The notes below the pieces were generated by a model, which saw only the letters and a program-made list of their open reading frames with translations, made no database searches and was not told the origin of the DNA. 64,000 bases of DNA. It comes from Bacillus sp. FJAT-29814 (lineage in GTDB: Bacteria > Bacillota > Bacilli > Bacillales > Cytobacillaceae). How positions within the stretch are numbered: the stretch's first letter is position 1; every line of letters starts with the position of its first letter. Shown here in pieces: positions 1-8,920 of the stretch. The stretch covers positions 232,471 through 296,470 of the forward strand of contig NZ_LMTJ01000001.1 of assembly GCF_001510715.1 (NCBI RefSeq), written 5' to 3'. Made by a program: the position numbers and the translations under genes.

Positions 1-1
1 A

Positions 2-142
2 TTAAAGCAACAAATAGAGGAATTTGAGATGTCAATTATTAATAATGCGCTTAGTCAATTTAGAAGTATTCGGAGTGCTGCCAAAGCATTATGCATCGAC
101 CAGTCCACTCTTGTAAGAAAAAAACAGAAATATAATCTATGA
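2..142 (+). CDS. C-terminus of a sigma-54-dependent (NtrC-type) activator, cut by window start
   Basis: An open frame enters from the window edge and ends at TGA 140-142, giving 46 residues. They contain a Fis-type helix-turn-helix (SIRSAAKALCIDQSTLVRK) that closely resembles the C-terminal helix-turn-helix of the activator at 38.6-39.9 kb. Such a domain ends enhancer-binding proteins of the PAS-AAA-Fis type. It is followed by a terminator, and 300 bp downstream lies a sigma-54 promoter, so it is very probably the activator of the operon starting at 515. The AAA domain is outside the window and was not seen. Confidence 0.75.
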   Translation, partial: LKQQIEEFEMSIINNALSQFRSIRSAAKALCIDQSTLVRKKQKYNL

Positions 143-192
143 AGTTGAAAAGATTGAGTACTTAATATTATGAATAGTATTGGTTTTCAATG

Positions 193-219
193 AATCCCTA
201 TTTTTATAGGGATTTTTTT
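193..219 (+). terminator. Intrinsic terminator after the activator gene
   Basis: An 8-bp perfect stem AATCCCTA/TAGGGATT with a 6-nt loop is followed by a run of seven T. It separates the activator gene from the operon regulatory region. Confidence 0.75.
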
Positions 220-261
220 ATTACTTATATCGGAAGTCGTGGCCAATTCAATTGAGTGATG

Positions 262-311
262 GTGATATACATCACTGATGCATTTTTGCATCACTAATGA
301 TGCATTTTTGC
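262..311 (+). promoter_or_regulatory. Candidate enhancer (UAS) cluster for the sigma-54 activator
   Basis: Consecutive dyads lie about 145-165 bp upstream of the -24 element: GTGATATACATCAC near 262-275, then TGATGCATTTTTGCATCA (276-293, 7-bp arms), then a direct repeat of its left part (TGATGCATTTTTGCA, 298-311). The outer TGAT-N10-ATCA layout equals one of the UAS units at 39.9 and 51.8 kb. Position and symmetry fit binding of the activator whose C-terminus lies just upstream; the role is inferred. Confidence 0.6.
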
Positions 312-324
312 AAGCGCTTACAAT
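307..324 (+). promoter_or_regulatory. CcpA cre site (catabolite repression)
   Basis: TTTGCAAGCGCTTACAAT matches the published cre consensus WWTGNAARCGNWWWCAWW at every position. It lies between the UAS cluster and the sigma-54 promoter, where CcpA could block looping or activator access. This predicts repression of the operon by preferred sugars. Confidence 0.75.
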
Positions 325-438
325 AAAGTTGAAAGAAATTAAATGCAATTATTTTTAAGCAAATTTCACCCAGAAACCCATTCCTAGTTTGTAGGTGACC
401 ACTATGGGAGCAGGGAAAATTTATTTATTCATTTAGTT

Positions 439-454
439 TGGCACGGTTCTTGCA
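439..454 (+). promoter_or_regulatory. Sigma-54 (-24/-12) promoter of the P450/TRAP operon
   Basis: TGGCACGGTTCTTGCA is a full match to TGGCAC-N5-TTGCW. It lies 61 bp before the first start codon, and the same core (TGGCACGG..CTTGCA) recurs at 40028 and 51921. Transcription would start near 466. Confidence 0.88.
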
Positions 455-514
455 TTTTAACTTTTTGAAGTTAAAAACATTCAAAAAGGTGATAAATATA
501 CGAGGAGGGTTAAG

Positions 515-1864
515 ATGATTAGAACTAGCTATAAGAAGTACTGGAATGAAGAAAGAGAAACCTTAGATCCGAAAAAAAGAAATGGTGTTATTTTGGAAAA
601 AATAAAGGAACAATTAGATTATGTATATAACAATTTGCCATTTTATAGAAATCATTATGATAATCATAACTTTAAGCCTTCGGATGTTAAATCTTTGGAG
701 GATTTTACCACAAAGGTCCCTGTGATAACAAAAAAAATGCTTGTAGAGGACCAAAAACAAAATCCGATTTTTGGAAGTTATGCTGGTAATTTCGCACCAG
801 AAGAAATAGCCCGACTTCAAGGCTCCAGTGGAACTTCTGGAACGCCTACATTTTATCGGGTAAGCAAATCCGACTGGGATAGGGCTGCTGAAGTACACGC
901 GATGGCTTTGTGGTCTACTGGTTTAAGACCTAGTGACGTTGTACAAATCGGATTTCCCTTTTCAATCTTTTTTGGCGGATGGGGAGTTTTGCAAGGTGCT
1001 GAACGTATCGGATCTACCGTATTTCCATTAGGTGCAATTGAATCTGATAGGCATATAGATATGATTGATAAAATTAAACCAACTGCATTTTCAGCAACGG
1101 TTTCCTATTGTATGCATCTTCTTAACAAAGCTAGGGAAAGAGGTGTTGAACTATCTGAAAGTTCTGTAAAGAGATTAATAGCAGGCGGTGAATCAGGGGC
1201 TTCGTTACCGAATACAAGAGCAATTTTAACAAAAGGATGGGGGGCTAGTTTACATGATGCCGGATCTACTTCGGAAATGTATCCCTTCATGACAAGTACA
1301 ACCTGTGATGCGGAAAAAGGAGTACATCTTTATCAAGATGAAGTATTCACTGAAATTGTTAGCATAGAAGATTCAAATATTCCTATATCAGAAGGGGAAC
1401 GAGGGGCAGTTGTTTATACACATTTATGGAGAAAATCACAACCGATGATTCGCTTTTGGTCCGGTGATGAAAGTTTTATGACTGAAGAAACATGTTCCTG
1501 TGGTAGGACTTATCCGCGTTTACCTTATGGGGTGCTTGGAAGACTAGATGATATGTTAGTGATCAGGGGTACAAATGTCTATCCAAGTTCGATTGAAAAT
1601 ACAGTTCGCTCATTAAAATGGAGTGGCGCAGAATATCAAATTATAGTTGATAAAAAAGGTGCTTTAGATGAAATGACGGTCAATATTGAGTATCAAAATC
1701 AATATAAAGACGCTAATCTCTACTATCTAAAAGAGGAAGCATTAGAGTTATTTAAAAATAAAATTGGAATTCGCGTGGCTATAAACTTAGTTGAACAAGG
1801 CTCGATGCCTGAAACAGTTTTTAAAGCAAAAAGAGTAATAGATAACCGTAAAAAACTATATTAA
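515..1864 (+). CDS. PaaK-like phenylacetate/aryl-CoA ligase
   Basis: An ANL-superfamily acid-CoA ligase of the phenylacetate-CoA ligase branch, 449 aa, close to the family's usual ~430-440. It would activate an (aryl) carboxylic acid to its CoA thioester with ATP in the cytosol. The P-loop SSGTSGTPT is at residues ~104-112. A CSCGRTYP segment (~328) and the hinge GRLDDMLVIRGTNVYPS (~342) are typical of PaaK. The ATG has an AGGAGG site at a good distance. It is the first gene of the sigma-54 operon, and a second, FadD-like ligase follows at 5765, so two different acids or two steps are probably activated. The actual substrate cannot be read from the sequence. Confidence 0.85.
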   Translation: MIRTSYKKYWNEERETLDPKKRNGVILEKIKEQLDYVYNNLPFYRNHYDNHNFKPSDVKSLEDFTTKVPVITKKMLVEDQKQNPIFGSYAGNFAPEEIARLQGSSGTSGTPTFYRVSKSDWDRAAEVHAMALWSTGLRPSDVVQIGFPFSIFFGGWGVLQGAERIGSTVFPLGAIESDRHIDMIDKIKPTAFSATVSYCMHLLNKARERGVELSESSVKRLIAGGESGASLPNTRAILTKGWGASLHDAGSTSEMYPFMTSTTCDAEKGVHLYQDEVFTEIVSIEDSNIPISEGERGAVVYTHLWRKSQPMIRFWSGDESFMTEETCSCGRTYPRLPYGVLGRLDDMLVIRGTNVYPSSIENTVRSLKWSGAEYQIIVDKKGALDEMTVNIEYQNQYKDANLYYLKEEALELFKNKIGIRVAINLVEQGSMPETVFKAKRVIDNRKKLY

Positions 1865-1881
1865 AGGGAGGCAATCTTATT

Positions 1882-3087
1882 ATGGCAGTTCATGAGGATT
1901 TATTGGCCCCGGAAGTTGTAAAAGACCCTTTTTCATATTTTAATAAACTGCGTTCAGAGGAACCTATATATTTTAATGAAAAGTGGAATGGCTGGATTCT
2001 TACTGGATATGAAGATATTAATTTAGCATTAATGAATCCTAATTTAACATCTCAAAGAATTATGCCATCCAAAAGTGCTTCAAATGAGATGAAGTTAGAA
2101 ATGGCATCTACTTATGAAATTCTTTCGAAGTGGATGGTATTTAATGATCCTCCTAATCATACAAGGCTTCGGATGCTGGTAAGTAAGGCATTTACACCAA
2201 AGACCGTGGAAAAGATGCGACCATTTATGTTTGAAATTACTGATTATTTATTGGATAGGGTAGAAGAATCAAAGAAAATGGATGTTATTCGAGATTATGC
2301 CTTTATGTTACCTATTTTAGTGATTTCGAAAATGCTGGGTCTGCCGGATAAAGATAGAGAAAAATTAAAGCAATGGTCAGATGATCTATTATTGCTAGTT
2401 TTCGGAGCTGTTAAGGACTCAGACAGGCACGAACGAGGTCAAAAGGGAATGCGTCAATTAGCTGAATACTTAGCAGATCAAGTAGAAGACAGGATAATGC
2501 ATCCAAAGGACGATTTAATCAGTTCGCTTGTTGAAGCTAAAGATAATGGCGATGTTTTAAATAAAGATGAAATTATCGCAACGCTTACTTTGCTCGTTTT
2601 TGGCGGTCATGAAACAACAACGAATCTGATTACAAACTCAGTATTCTCTCTTTTAACTAATCCCGATCAATTGGAAAGATTAAAAAGCAATCCATCATTA
2701 ATCAATGTGGCACTGGAGGAATTAAATCGATTTGACGGACCGGGGAAATCAATCATGAGAGTAGCAAAAGAAGACTTTGAAATCAAAGGAAAAATTATTA
2801 AAAAGGGACAGCGTGTAATGTTAGTGACGCTGGCAGCAAATCGAGATCCCGAAATATTTCAAGACCCTGACAAACTGGATATTACCAGGGAAACAAACCG
2901 ACACTTAGGATTTGGCAAGGGGATTCATTATTGCCTCGGTGCTCCACTGGCAAGACTTGAAGCAACCATTGCAATAAACCAACTCTTTAAGCGTTTTCCA
3001 ACACTTAGATTAGAGAATGAAAATCAAGAATGGCACCCCATCCTAATAAGTCGTGCATTGAAACGCTTACAAGTAATTTTTGACTAA
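1882..3087 (+). CDS. Cytochrome P450 (bacterial class I type)
   Basis: A soluble P450 of 401 aa, the usual bacterial length. It has the I-helix oxygen-binding motif GGHETTT (~241-247), the ExxR pair E280/R283 and the haem-ligand loop FGKGIHYCLG (~344-353, Cys351). It would hydroxylate a small substrate with electrons from a ferredoxin, and the gene directly downstream encodes one. It starts 17 bp after the ligase with a GGGAGG site, so the two are co-transcribed. No ferredoxin reductase gene is present in the window, so a housekeeping reductase must supply electrons. The substrate is probably the acid or CoA ester handled by the neighbours (inference). Confidence 0.92.
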   Translation: MAVHEDLLAPEVVKDPFSYFNKLRSEEPIYFNEKWNGWILTGYEDINLALMNPNLTSQRIMPSKSASNEMKLEMASTYEILSKWMVFNDPPNHTRLRMLVSKAFTPKTVEKMRPFMFEITDYLLDRVEESKKMDVIRDYAFMLPILVISKMLGLPDKDREKLKQWSDDLLLLVFGAVKDSDRHERGQKGMRQLAEYLADQVEDRIMHPKDDLISSLVEAKDNGDVLNKDEIIATLTLLVFGGHETTTNLITNSVFSLLTNPDQLERLKSNPSLINVALEELNRFDGPGKSIMRVAKEDFEIKGKIIKKGQRVMLVTLAANRDPEIFQDPDKLDITRETNRHLGFGKGIHYCLGAPLARLEATIAINQLFKRFPTLRLENENQEWHPILISRALKRLQVIFD

Positions 3088-3124
3088 TAATGATTAATAC
3101 TAATGGGAAATGGTGGGTACAAGT

Positions 3125-3340
3125 ATGGGAAATCAAATTAAAGTAATTGTAGATAAAAATGTCTGTATCGGCTCACAAACATGCATTCTTATTGACCCAG
3201 GGACCTTTGTATTAGATTCTGATGGGTTATCATATGTGTTTAATCCAAATGTAACCAACATAAATAAGATTCAGGAAGCTTCTGATAATTGTCCTGTCAG
3301 CGCAATCATTATCGAAAAAGTTAATTTGTTAATCGAATAG
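3125..3340 (+). CDS. 3Fe-4S ferredoxin, P450 redox partner
   Basis: A small (71 aa) ferredoxin of the type that accompanies bacterial P450s. It has a CIGSQTC segment (Cys-x5-Cys) and a distal NCPV Cys-Pro. The three cysteines fit a [3Fe-4S] cluster, one cysteine short of the four needed for [4Fe-4S]. An upstream in-frame ATG at 3110 is possible, but the ATG at 3125 has GGTGGG 7 nt ahead and the core begins right after it. It sits 37 bp after the P450 and most likely delivers electrons to it. Confidence 0.85.
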   Translation: MGNQIKVIVDKNVCIGSQTCILIDPGTFVLDSDGLSYVFNPNVTNINKIQEASDNCPVSAIIIEKVNLLIE

Positions 3341-3359
3341 ACGTCAGTGAGGTGCAGAA

Positions 3360-4133
3360 ATGAATGTAAAAGAATTATTTGATCTTAATGGAAAAACAGC
3401 AATTGTAACTGGAGGAGGACGAGGGTTAGGAGAGCAAATCGCCTTTGCATTGGCAGAATCCGGGGCAAATATTATAGTGTGTTCAAGAAAACTAGAAGAT
3501 TGTGAATTTACAAGTTATAGGGTACGCGAGCTTGGTGTACAGTCATTGGCATTAAAATGTGATGTTTCGAATTCAAAGGATGTCAATAACGTGGTGGAGG
3601 AAACAATCAAGAAATTTGGAACGATAGATATCCTGGTTAATAACAGTGGAGCTACCTGGGGTACACCTTTAGAAGATATGCCAATTGAAAAATGGAATAA
3701 AGTTATGAATGTAAATGTCACGGGCACATTTCTTATGACACAGGCTGTTGGCAGGATTATGATTAAGCAAAAGTCCGGGAAAATCATTAATATCTCGTCG
3801 ATTAGCGGCTTAGGCGGGATCAGCGAGGATATAATGGATGCTGTGGGATACAACGCTAGTAAAGGGGCGATCATAACCCTAACCAAAGATCTAGCTGTGA
3901 AATGGGGGAAATATAATATTCATGTGAATTCAATTGCCCCTGGCTTCTTTTTAACGAAAATGGCGAAATCTACGATAGAATCGAAGAAAGCATTGATACT
4001 AGCAAATACTCCATTAAATCGAACGGGGTCTGAACATGATCTTAAGGGTGCCGCCGTGTTTTTAGCTTCTAAAGCATCAGACTTTGTAACAGGAACCGTT
4101 TTGGTTGTAGATGGAGGGTTTACAGAAAAGTAG
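3360..4133 (+). CDS. SDR-family oxidoreductase
   Basis: A classical short-chain dehydrogenase of 257 aa. The Rossmann motif TGGGRGLGEQIA is near residue 18, the NNSG motif near 96, the catalytic Ser lies in NISSISG, and YNASK is near residue 160. It probably oxidises the alcohol produced by the P450, or a 3-hydroxyacyl-CoA intermediate, with NAD(P)+. A GAGGTG site precedes the ATG. It lies inside the sigma-54 operon between the ferredoxin and the DUF35/thiolase pair. SDR specificity cannot be predicted further. Confidence 0.88.
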   Translation: MNVKELFDLNGKTAIVTGGGRGLGEQIAFALAESGANIIVCSRKLEDCEFTSYRVRELGVQSLALKCDVSNSKDVNNVVEETIKKFGTIDILVNNSGATWGTPLEDMPIEKWNKVMNVNVTGTFLMTQAVGRIMIKQKSGKIINISSISGLGGISEDIMDAVGYNASKGAIITLTKDLAVKWGKYNIHVNSIAPGFFLTKMAKSTIESKKALILANTPLNRTGSEHDLKGAAVFLASKASDFVTGTVLVVDGGFTEK

Positions 4134-4158
4134 ATTATGTGAGGAGATATGTATAAAT

Positions 4159-4533
4159 ATGAATAGTGCTGTTAGTGGTAAAAATGAACAATTTGTAGTG
4201 AAGTCAGGAAAACCACTTGTTAAAGCAGGGCAATGCACAAAGTGTAACAGGTATTATTTTCCATTCCTGAATACATGTGATCGATGTAAAAACCAATTAA
4301 TAGAACTAAATTTCACAAAAGGTAAAGTACACAGTTATACAAAGGTGCATATTTCACCGTCCGGATATGAAGCTCCTTACACTATTGGATATATCGATCT
4401 GAATGAGCATATTCGAATTCTAAACCAAATTAAATTTGAGGGGGAATTGAAATTAGATACGAGTGTAGAACTAGTTTTTGAGGAAAATGCTCCAAAAAAT
4501 AGTCAATTTATTTTTAAACCAATTAAATCATAA
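4159..4533 (+). CDS. DUF35 OB-fold/zinc-ribbon acyl-CoA-binding protein
   Basis: A 124-aa protein with a rubredoxin-like zinc ribbon (CTKCNRYYFP...CDRCKNQ) followed by an OB-fold region. Members of this family form complexes with SCP-x-type thiolases, helping acyl-CoA binding or channelling. The thiolase partner is the next gene. An in-frame upstream start inside the SDR exists (4111), but GAGGAG at 4141-4146 and the ATG at 4159 fit better. The spacing is a little long at 12 nt. Confidence 0.82.
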   Translation: MNSAVSGKNEQFVVKSGKPLVKAGQCTKCNRYYFPFLNTCDRCKNQLIELNFTKGKVHSYTKVHISPSGYEAPYTIGYIDLNEHIRILNQIKFEGELKLDTSVELVFEENAPKNSQFIFKPIKS

Positions 4534-4546
4534 AGGTGGTGGTAAT

Positions 4547-5695
4547 GTGACGAAAGTTTATATTTTAGGTGTTGGTGTTAAGAAATTTGGAAAATATGAA
4601 AATCTGTCCCTAGAGCAAATTGGTCGAGAATCCATCATAAATGCGCTGGAGGATGCCAAGATTAATATTGATGAAATTGAAAACGTTTTCTGCGGAAATG
4701 TTTTTGGTGGAACCTTGGTAGGACAAAGAGTATTAAATGATTTAACCACTACCGGTGTTCCCGTCATAAATATTAATAATGCGTGTGCAAGTAGTTCAGT
4801 AGCATTAAACCTTGCCTATAGCAGCATAAAAAGCGGCATGAACGATTTTGCATTAGCAATAGGTGTTGAAAATCTTTCTGCTTTAGGAAGCGGCGTTTTA
4901 CCCACTCCCCCCCATGATATTGATGCAGAATCAGGTTTAACCTTACCAGCAATTTATGCCATGAGAGCAAAAAGATATACAGAAACTTATGGAATTGATA
5001 GTAAATTATTGGCTGAAGTATCTGTAAAAAACCGGGTCCATGGTTCAAATAATCCATATGCTCATTTTTATCAGAAGCCAAATCTGACAATTGAGCAAGT
5101 ATTAGACTCAATGATGATTGCGAATCCAATTACTCTATTACAATCCAGTCCAAAAAGCGATGGAGCTGCAAGTGTGGTTTTATGCTCTGAGCGAGTTTTA
5201 AAGAGGTATAAAGAAAACGCCGTTGAAATGATAGCTTCTGTGGTGGTGTCAGGCAAGTTTAAGAGAGGGTATCATGATATGGCTTTACCTGATGAACCGA
5301 CAGTCGAATCAATTGAAAAGGCTTATGAAATGGCTGGAGTTTCCCCACAGGATATTGACGTTGTTGAACTTCATGATGCCTTTTCAATCGCAGAGATATT
5401 GTATACCGAAGCACTCGGATTTTGTGAATATGGGAAAGGCATTGAAATGCTAGTTGAAGGAAGAACCTATCATAATGGAGATTTTCCTATAAATGTTAGC
5501 GGTGGATTACTGTCAAGGGGCCATGCGGTTGGTGCAACAGGTCTTGCACAGGTAGCAGAAATCAATTGGCAGCTTATAGGGAAGGCTCCTGGATTTCAGG
5601 TGAATAATCCAAAAGTAGGATTAACATTGACTTCTGGCGGCGGTATATCTAATTTTCAGAACGGTACTAGTGTTGTAAATATACTTTCAATTTAA
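4547..5695 (+). CDS. SCP-x/lipid-transfer-type thiolase
   Basis: A 382-aa thiolase-fold protein with the nucleophilic Cys in NNACASSSVAL, the HDAF motif (ELHDAFSIAE) and GHAVGATG. The C-terminal CxG of classical thiolases is absent, as is normal for DUF35-partnered SCP-x thiolases. It should catalyse CoA-dependent (or retro-aldol-like) cleavage of a 3-oxoacyl-CoA. The start is a GTG at 4547 with AAAGGTGGTGG just upstream; a longer frame from 4478 overlaps the DUF35 gene and lacks a ribosome-binding site. It forms a pair with the DUF35 protein. Confidence 0.86.
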   Translation: MTKVYILGVGVKKFGKYENLSLEQIGRESIINALEDAKINIDEIENVFCGNVFGGTLVGQRVLNDLTTTGVPVININNACASSSVALNLAYSSIKSGMNDFALAIGVENLSALGSGVLPTPPHDIDAESGLTLPAIYAMRAKRYTETYGIDSKLLAEVSVKNRVHGSNNPYAHFYQKPNLTIEQVLDSMMIANPITLLQSSPKSDGAASVVLCSERVLKRYKENAVEMIASVVVSGKFKRGYHDMALPDEPTVESIEKAYEMAGVSPQDIDVVELHDAFSIAEILYTEALGFCEYGKGIEMLVEGRTYHNGDFPINVSGGLLSRGHAVGATGLAQVAEINWQLIGKAPGFQVNNPKVGLTLTSGGGISNFQNGTSVVNILSI

Positions 5696-5764
5696 CTAGT
5701 ATAATTTTCCCTGTTTATTTTAGAGGTTAACACTAGAAAAAGTTACCTTAGATGGGAGGAAACA

Positions 5765-7270
5765 ATGGAATTAATTGGTGGCTTGGCAAGAAAAACCTGT
5801 AAAACCTACAGTTCAAAGGTAGCCGTAATAAGTGGAGAGCGTTCTTTAACCTATCAAGAATTATATGAAAGATCTTTAAAACTTGCTAATGCATTGCTTG
5901 AAAAGGGATTAGTTAAGGGAGATCGAATAGCTATTTTATCTACTAACAGAATCGAATGCATTGAAATGGACTTGGCTGTCGCGTTAGCTGGGTTGGTTAA
6001 AGTGCCGCTAAATTACCGGCTTCACCCCAAAGAGCATAAATTTATTATTGAACAATCAGCTTCTTTATTACTGTTAGGTGAAAAAGAACTAATCGAACCG
6101 GTCAATTCAAAAATCGATACCATTTACTTCGGAGATGATTATGAGAACCTACTATTTAATAGTTCCAATCATGAGGTAGATAGCGATATTAATGAAAACG
6201 ATTTATTTGCTATCTTATACACTTCGGGTACCACAGGACGTCCAAAGGGTGTAATGCTATCGCATCGAAACTATATTTCTGCTGTTCTGTCCCTGATTAT
6301 TTTTTGTGAAATTACCAATGAAGATGTCATAGGGCATGTTGCCCCATTAACACATGGCAGCAATTTATTAGTTCATTGTGCTCTTTTGTTAGGCTCGAAG
6401 CAAGTAGTTTTTAATAAGTTCAACCCATATGAATTTATTAATGAGATTCACGAACATGCAATAAATGTAATTTTTCTTGTCCCAACGATGGTAAATATGA
6501 TGATCCATGATCAGTCTTTTGATCCGAAACTACTATCTTCACTTAAATCAATTAATATGGCCGGGTCGCCAATCGCTGAAGAAAAGTTAAAAAAGGCGCT
6601 AGAATTGCTTGGTCCAATTTTTGTTGAGACGTACGGGCAAACAGAGGCACCAAGTACCGTTACCTGCATGCCTAAACACGAACTCGCAAAACGTCCTTTA
6701 TCCTGTGGTAAAGCTGGTCCGTTTGTAGAAATGAAAATTGTAGATGAAAACGGAAATGAAAGGAAGCAGGGAGAAGTAGGTGAAGTAATTTGTCGTGGTT
6801 CATTGGTAATGAAAGGTTACTGGAACAATGAGAAAGCCACAAACGACACTATAAAAAATGATTGGCTTCATACCGGTGATCTTGGCTGGATTGATAAGCA
6901 AGGATATTTATATCTAGTCGATCGTAAAAAAGATGTAATTATCAGTGGTGGTGCTAATATCTATCCGCGAGAAGTGGAAGAGGTGCTTAACACACATCCT
7001 GCGGTAAAGGAAACTTGCGTATTCGGTATCCCAGATGATATTTGGGGTGAGAGTGTATTTGCCCATGTTGTGTTACAAGAAGGTAAATTTACCATGGAAG
7101 AAGATTTAATAGAACTTTGTAAAAATGAACTTGCAAGTTATAAAAAACCTACTGGAATGGTTTTTGTGCAGGAACTTCCCAAAAATTCTTATGGAAAGAT
7201 TCTAAGAAAAGATCTTCGTGAACAATATTTAAACTACGAAAACCTCAAAAAAATAAAGGGAGGCAATTAA
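5765..7270 (+). CDS. FadD-like acyl-CoA synthetase
   Basis: A class I adenylate-forming ligase of 501 aa. The P-loop YTSGTTGRPKGVMLSH is near residues 152-167, followed by the TYGQTE motif and the A8 hinge (GDLGWIDKQGYLYLVDRKKD, ~372-391). The catalytic lysine lies in PKNSYGKILRK near the C-terminus. It converts a carboxylic acid to acyl-CoA. A GGGAGG site precedes the ATG. The 69-bp gap after the thiolase has no terminator, and TRAP transporter genes follow immediately, so the imported acid is a plausible substrate. Confidence 0.88.
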   Translation: MELIGGLARKTCKTYSSKVAVISGERSLTYQELYERSLKLANALLEKGLVKGDRIAILSTNRIECIEMDLAVALAGLVKVPLNYRLHPKEHKFIIEQSASLLLLGEKELIEPVNSKIDTIYFGDDYENLLFNSSNHEVDSDINENDLFAILYTSGTTGRPKGVMLSHRNYISAVLSLIIFCEITNEDVIGHVAPLTHGSNLLVHCALLLGSKQVVFNKFNPYEFINEIHEHAINVIFLVPTMVNMMIHDQSFDPKLLSSLKSINMAGSPIAEEKLKKALELLGPIFVETYGQTEAPSTVTCMPKHELAKRPLSCGKAGPFVEMKIVDENGNERKQGEVGEVICRGSLVMKGYWNNEKATNDTIKNDWLHTGDLGWIDKQGYLYLVDRKKDVIISGGANIYPREVEEVLNTHPAVKETCVFGIPDDIWGESVFAHVVLQEGKFTMEEDLIELCKNELASYKKPTGMVFVQELPKNSYGKILRKDLREQYLNYENLKKIKGGN

Positions 7271-8329
7271 ATGAAAATCATAAAAAAAGGTATGTGGGCG
7301 TTACTATCAATATTTGCATTCGTATTGGTTTTAACCGGTTGTGGAAATGCAGCGGAAACAGGCACAAAGGATTCAAGTGGAAAAGATTCCGAGGGCAAGG
7401 TTTATACGATAAGAATGCCGGCGGTTGTTAATGAGGAAAACTTCATTGCAATTGGTTATAAGAAATTTAAAGAATTGGTAGAGGAAAAGAGTGACGGAAA
7501 ATTAAAGGTTGAGCTTTTTCTGAATGGAACACTTGCTTCTTCAAATGAAGAAGAATTTCAGGTTTTAAGGGATGGATCTGCAGAAATTATTTCATTCCCT
7601 TCATTTATTGGAGCGCAGGTTGGAGGAGTAGATGGATATAACATTTTTGATTTTCCATTCATTTATGATGATCGCGATAAATTATTCGCATTAGCAGAAG
7701 GACCTCTAGGTCAAGAAATTCAAACCAAATTAGAGGAAAAAAATAAGGTGAAAGTTTTGGGATATTATGATATCGGTTCAATGTCCCTTCTAAACAGTAA
7801 ACATACTATAAAAAAGCCAAGTGATCTTAATGGATTAACTTTAAGAACACCGCAGTCCGCATTATTTATGGACACAATATCAGAAATGGGCGGTAATCCA
7901 ACACCAATTACCTTTGCGGAGGTATATACTTCCTTACAGCAAGGAACAATCGATGGATTAACAACCACTTTGCCCCTAATGTATGACTCTCAATTTTTTG
8001 AAGTAAGCAAATTTGCAACGCTGACTAAACAAAACTTTATTCCGTATGTTATGACGATGAATGGCGATTTCTTTGAGAAATTACCTGAGGACTTGCAAAA
8101 TGTTGTAGTAGAAGCCTCGAAGGAAATGATTCAATTTTCACGAGAGCTTGTAGTAGAGCAAGAAGCATCAGCAGTGAAAAAACTTGAAGCAGAGGGCGTT
8201 GAAGTGTATGAGCTTTCCCCTAAAGAATTTGAGGAATTCAAGAAATCTATAAAACCAGCAATTGAAAAGAATATCAAACTGGTTGGAAAAGAATTCTATG
8301 AAAAAACTCTCGATTTTTTAAGTAAGTAG
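7271..8329 (+). CDS. TRAP transporter solute-binding lipoprotein DctP
   Basis: A DctP-family extracytoplasmic binding protein of 352 aa with a lipoprotein signal (lipobox LTGC at residues ~21-24). Its body matches DctP, including the region LNGLTLRTPQSALFMDTISEMGG that holds the conserved carboxylate-binding Arg. The ATG abuts the preceding stop, with GGGAGG upstream. It captures an organic acid at the outer membrane face for the DctQM permease encoded next, most likely the operon's substrate. A stable hairpin follows the stop codon. Confidence 0.92.
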   Translation: MKIIKKGMWALLSIFAFVLVLTGCGNAAETGTKDSSGKDSEGKVYTIRMPAVVNEENFIAIGYKKFKELVEEKSDGKLKVELFLNGTLASSNEEEFQVLRDGSAEIISFPSFIGAQVGGVDGYNIFDFPFIYDDRDKLFALAEGPLGQEIQTKLEEKNKVKVLGYYDIGSMSLLNSKHTIKKPSDLNGLTLRTPQSALFMDTISEMGGNPTPITFAEVYTSLQQGTIDGLTTTLPLMYDSQFFEVSKFATLTKQNFIPYVMTMNGDFFEKLPEDLQNVVVEASKEMIQFSRELVVEQEASAVKKLEAEGVEVYELSPKEFEEFKKSIKPAIEKNIKLVGKEFYEKTLDFLSK

Positions 8330-8339
8330 CTTAAAGAAT

Positions 8340-8370
8340 GGATTAGGGAGCTCATTGATCTCTCTAATCC
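8340..8370 (+). promoter_or_regulatory. Intercistronic hairpin between dctP and dctQ
   Basis: An 11-bp stem, GGATTAGGGAG (8340-8350) pairing with CTCTCTAATCC (8360-8370) with one G-U, has a 9-nt loop and no T-run. It probably protects the binding-protein mRNA or attenuates the permease genes rather than terminating transcription. Equivalent hairpins occur at the other three binding-protein/permease junctions in the window. Confidence 0.65.
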
Positions 8371-8417
8371 ACTTCATATCATAAACAGTGCCTTTTTAAG
8401 AATGGGGAGGGATGACT

Positions 8418-8915
8418 TTGAGTGCAGAACAAAAACAAAAAAAGATACCAATAGAAGGATTTATTTGTTTTCTTTTACTTTTATTTATTACCTTAGTTAT
8501 GGGGATGGAAGTGGTAGCAAGATATATCTTCAATCATTCACTAAGATGGTCAGGTGAATTAGCTAGATATCTATTTATATGGTTTATATTTATTAGTTCA
8601 AGTTATGCAATTATCGAAAAGACTCATATTAGGATTGAGTCTTTACAAAGAGTTTTTCCTAAAGTAACCAGACCTTATCTTGAGTTCATTGGAAATATTT
8701 TTTGGTTTATTTTCTCGATTTTTATTGCATATGTAGGGTTTACCTATAGTTTTGAAATGATTGAGTCTGGAAATATTTCTACTGCAATGCGAATTCCTGT
8801 CGGGTTTATTTATATATCAATCCCTATTGGTTATACTCTAATGGCTTTAAGACTAATAACAGACGGTTACAAAGTTTTTAGAAGTAATAAACCAGTAAAC
8901 CTGAGTGAGGAGTGA
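8418..8915 (+). CDS. TRAP transporter small permease DctQ
   Basis: A DctQ-family small membrane subunit of about 165 aa with four hydrophobic segments and the RWSGELARYLFIWFIFISS region typical of the family. It bridges DctP and DctM. An ATG at 8412 is only one base from GGGGAGG (8404-8410), so the TTG at 8418 (spacing 7) is the better start. It overlaps the dctM start region, indicating translational coupling. Confidence 0.88.
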   Translation: MSAEQKQKKIPIEGFICFLLLLFITLVMGMEVVARYIFNHSLRWSGELARYLFIWFIFISSSYAIIEKTHIRIESLQRVFPKVTRPYLEFIGNIFWFIFSIFIAYVGFTYSFEMIESGNISTAMRIPVGFIYISIPIGYTLMALRLITDGYKVFRSNKPVNLSEE

Positions 8916-8920
8916 CCAAC

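Noticed and set aside
2..142. Small complete regulator such as a Fis-like protein
   Set aside because: The frame is open to the window edge and has no start codon; it is the tail of a larger activator.
276..311. CRISPR-like direct repeats
   Set aside because: Only two partial copies of a 15-nt repeat, with no spacers of regular length; better explained as activator binding sites.
3515..3886. Long antisense frames opposite SDR and transporter genes
   Set aside because: They have no ribosome-binding sites and atypical composition and mirror real genes on the other strand.
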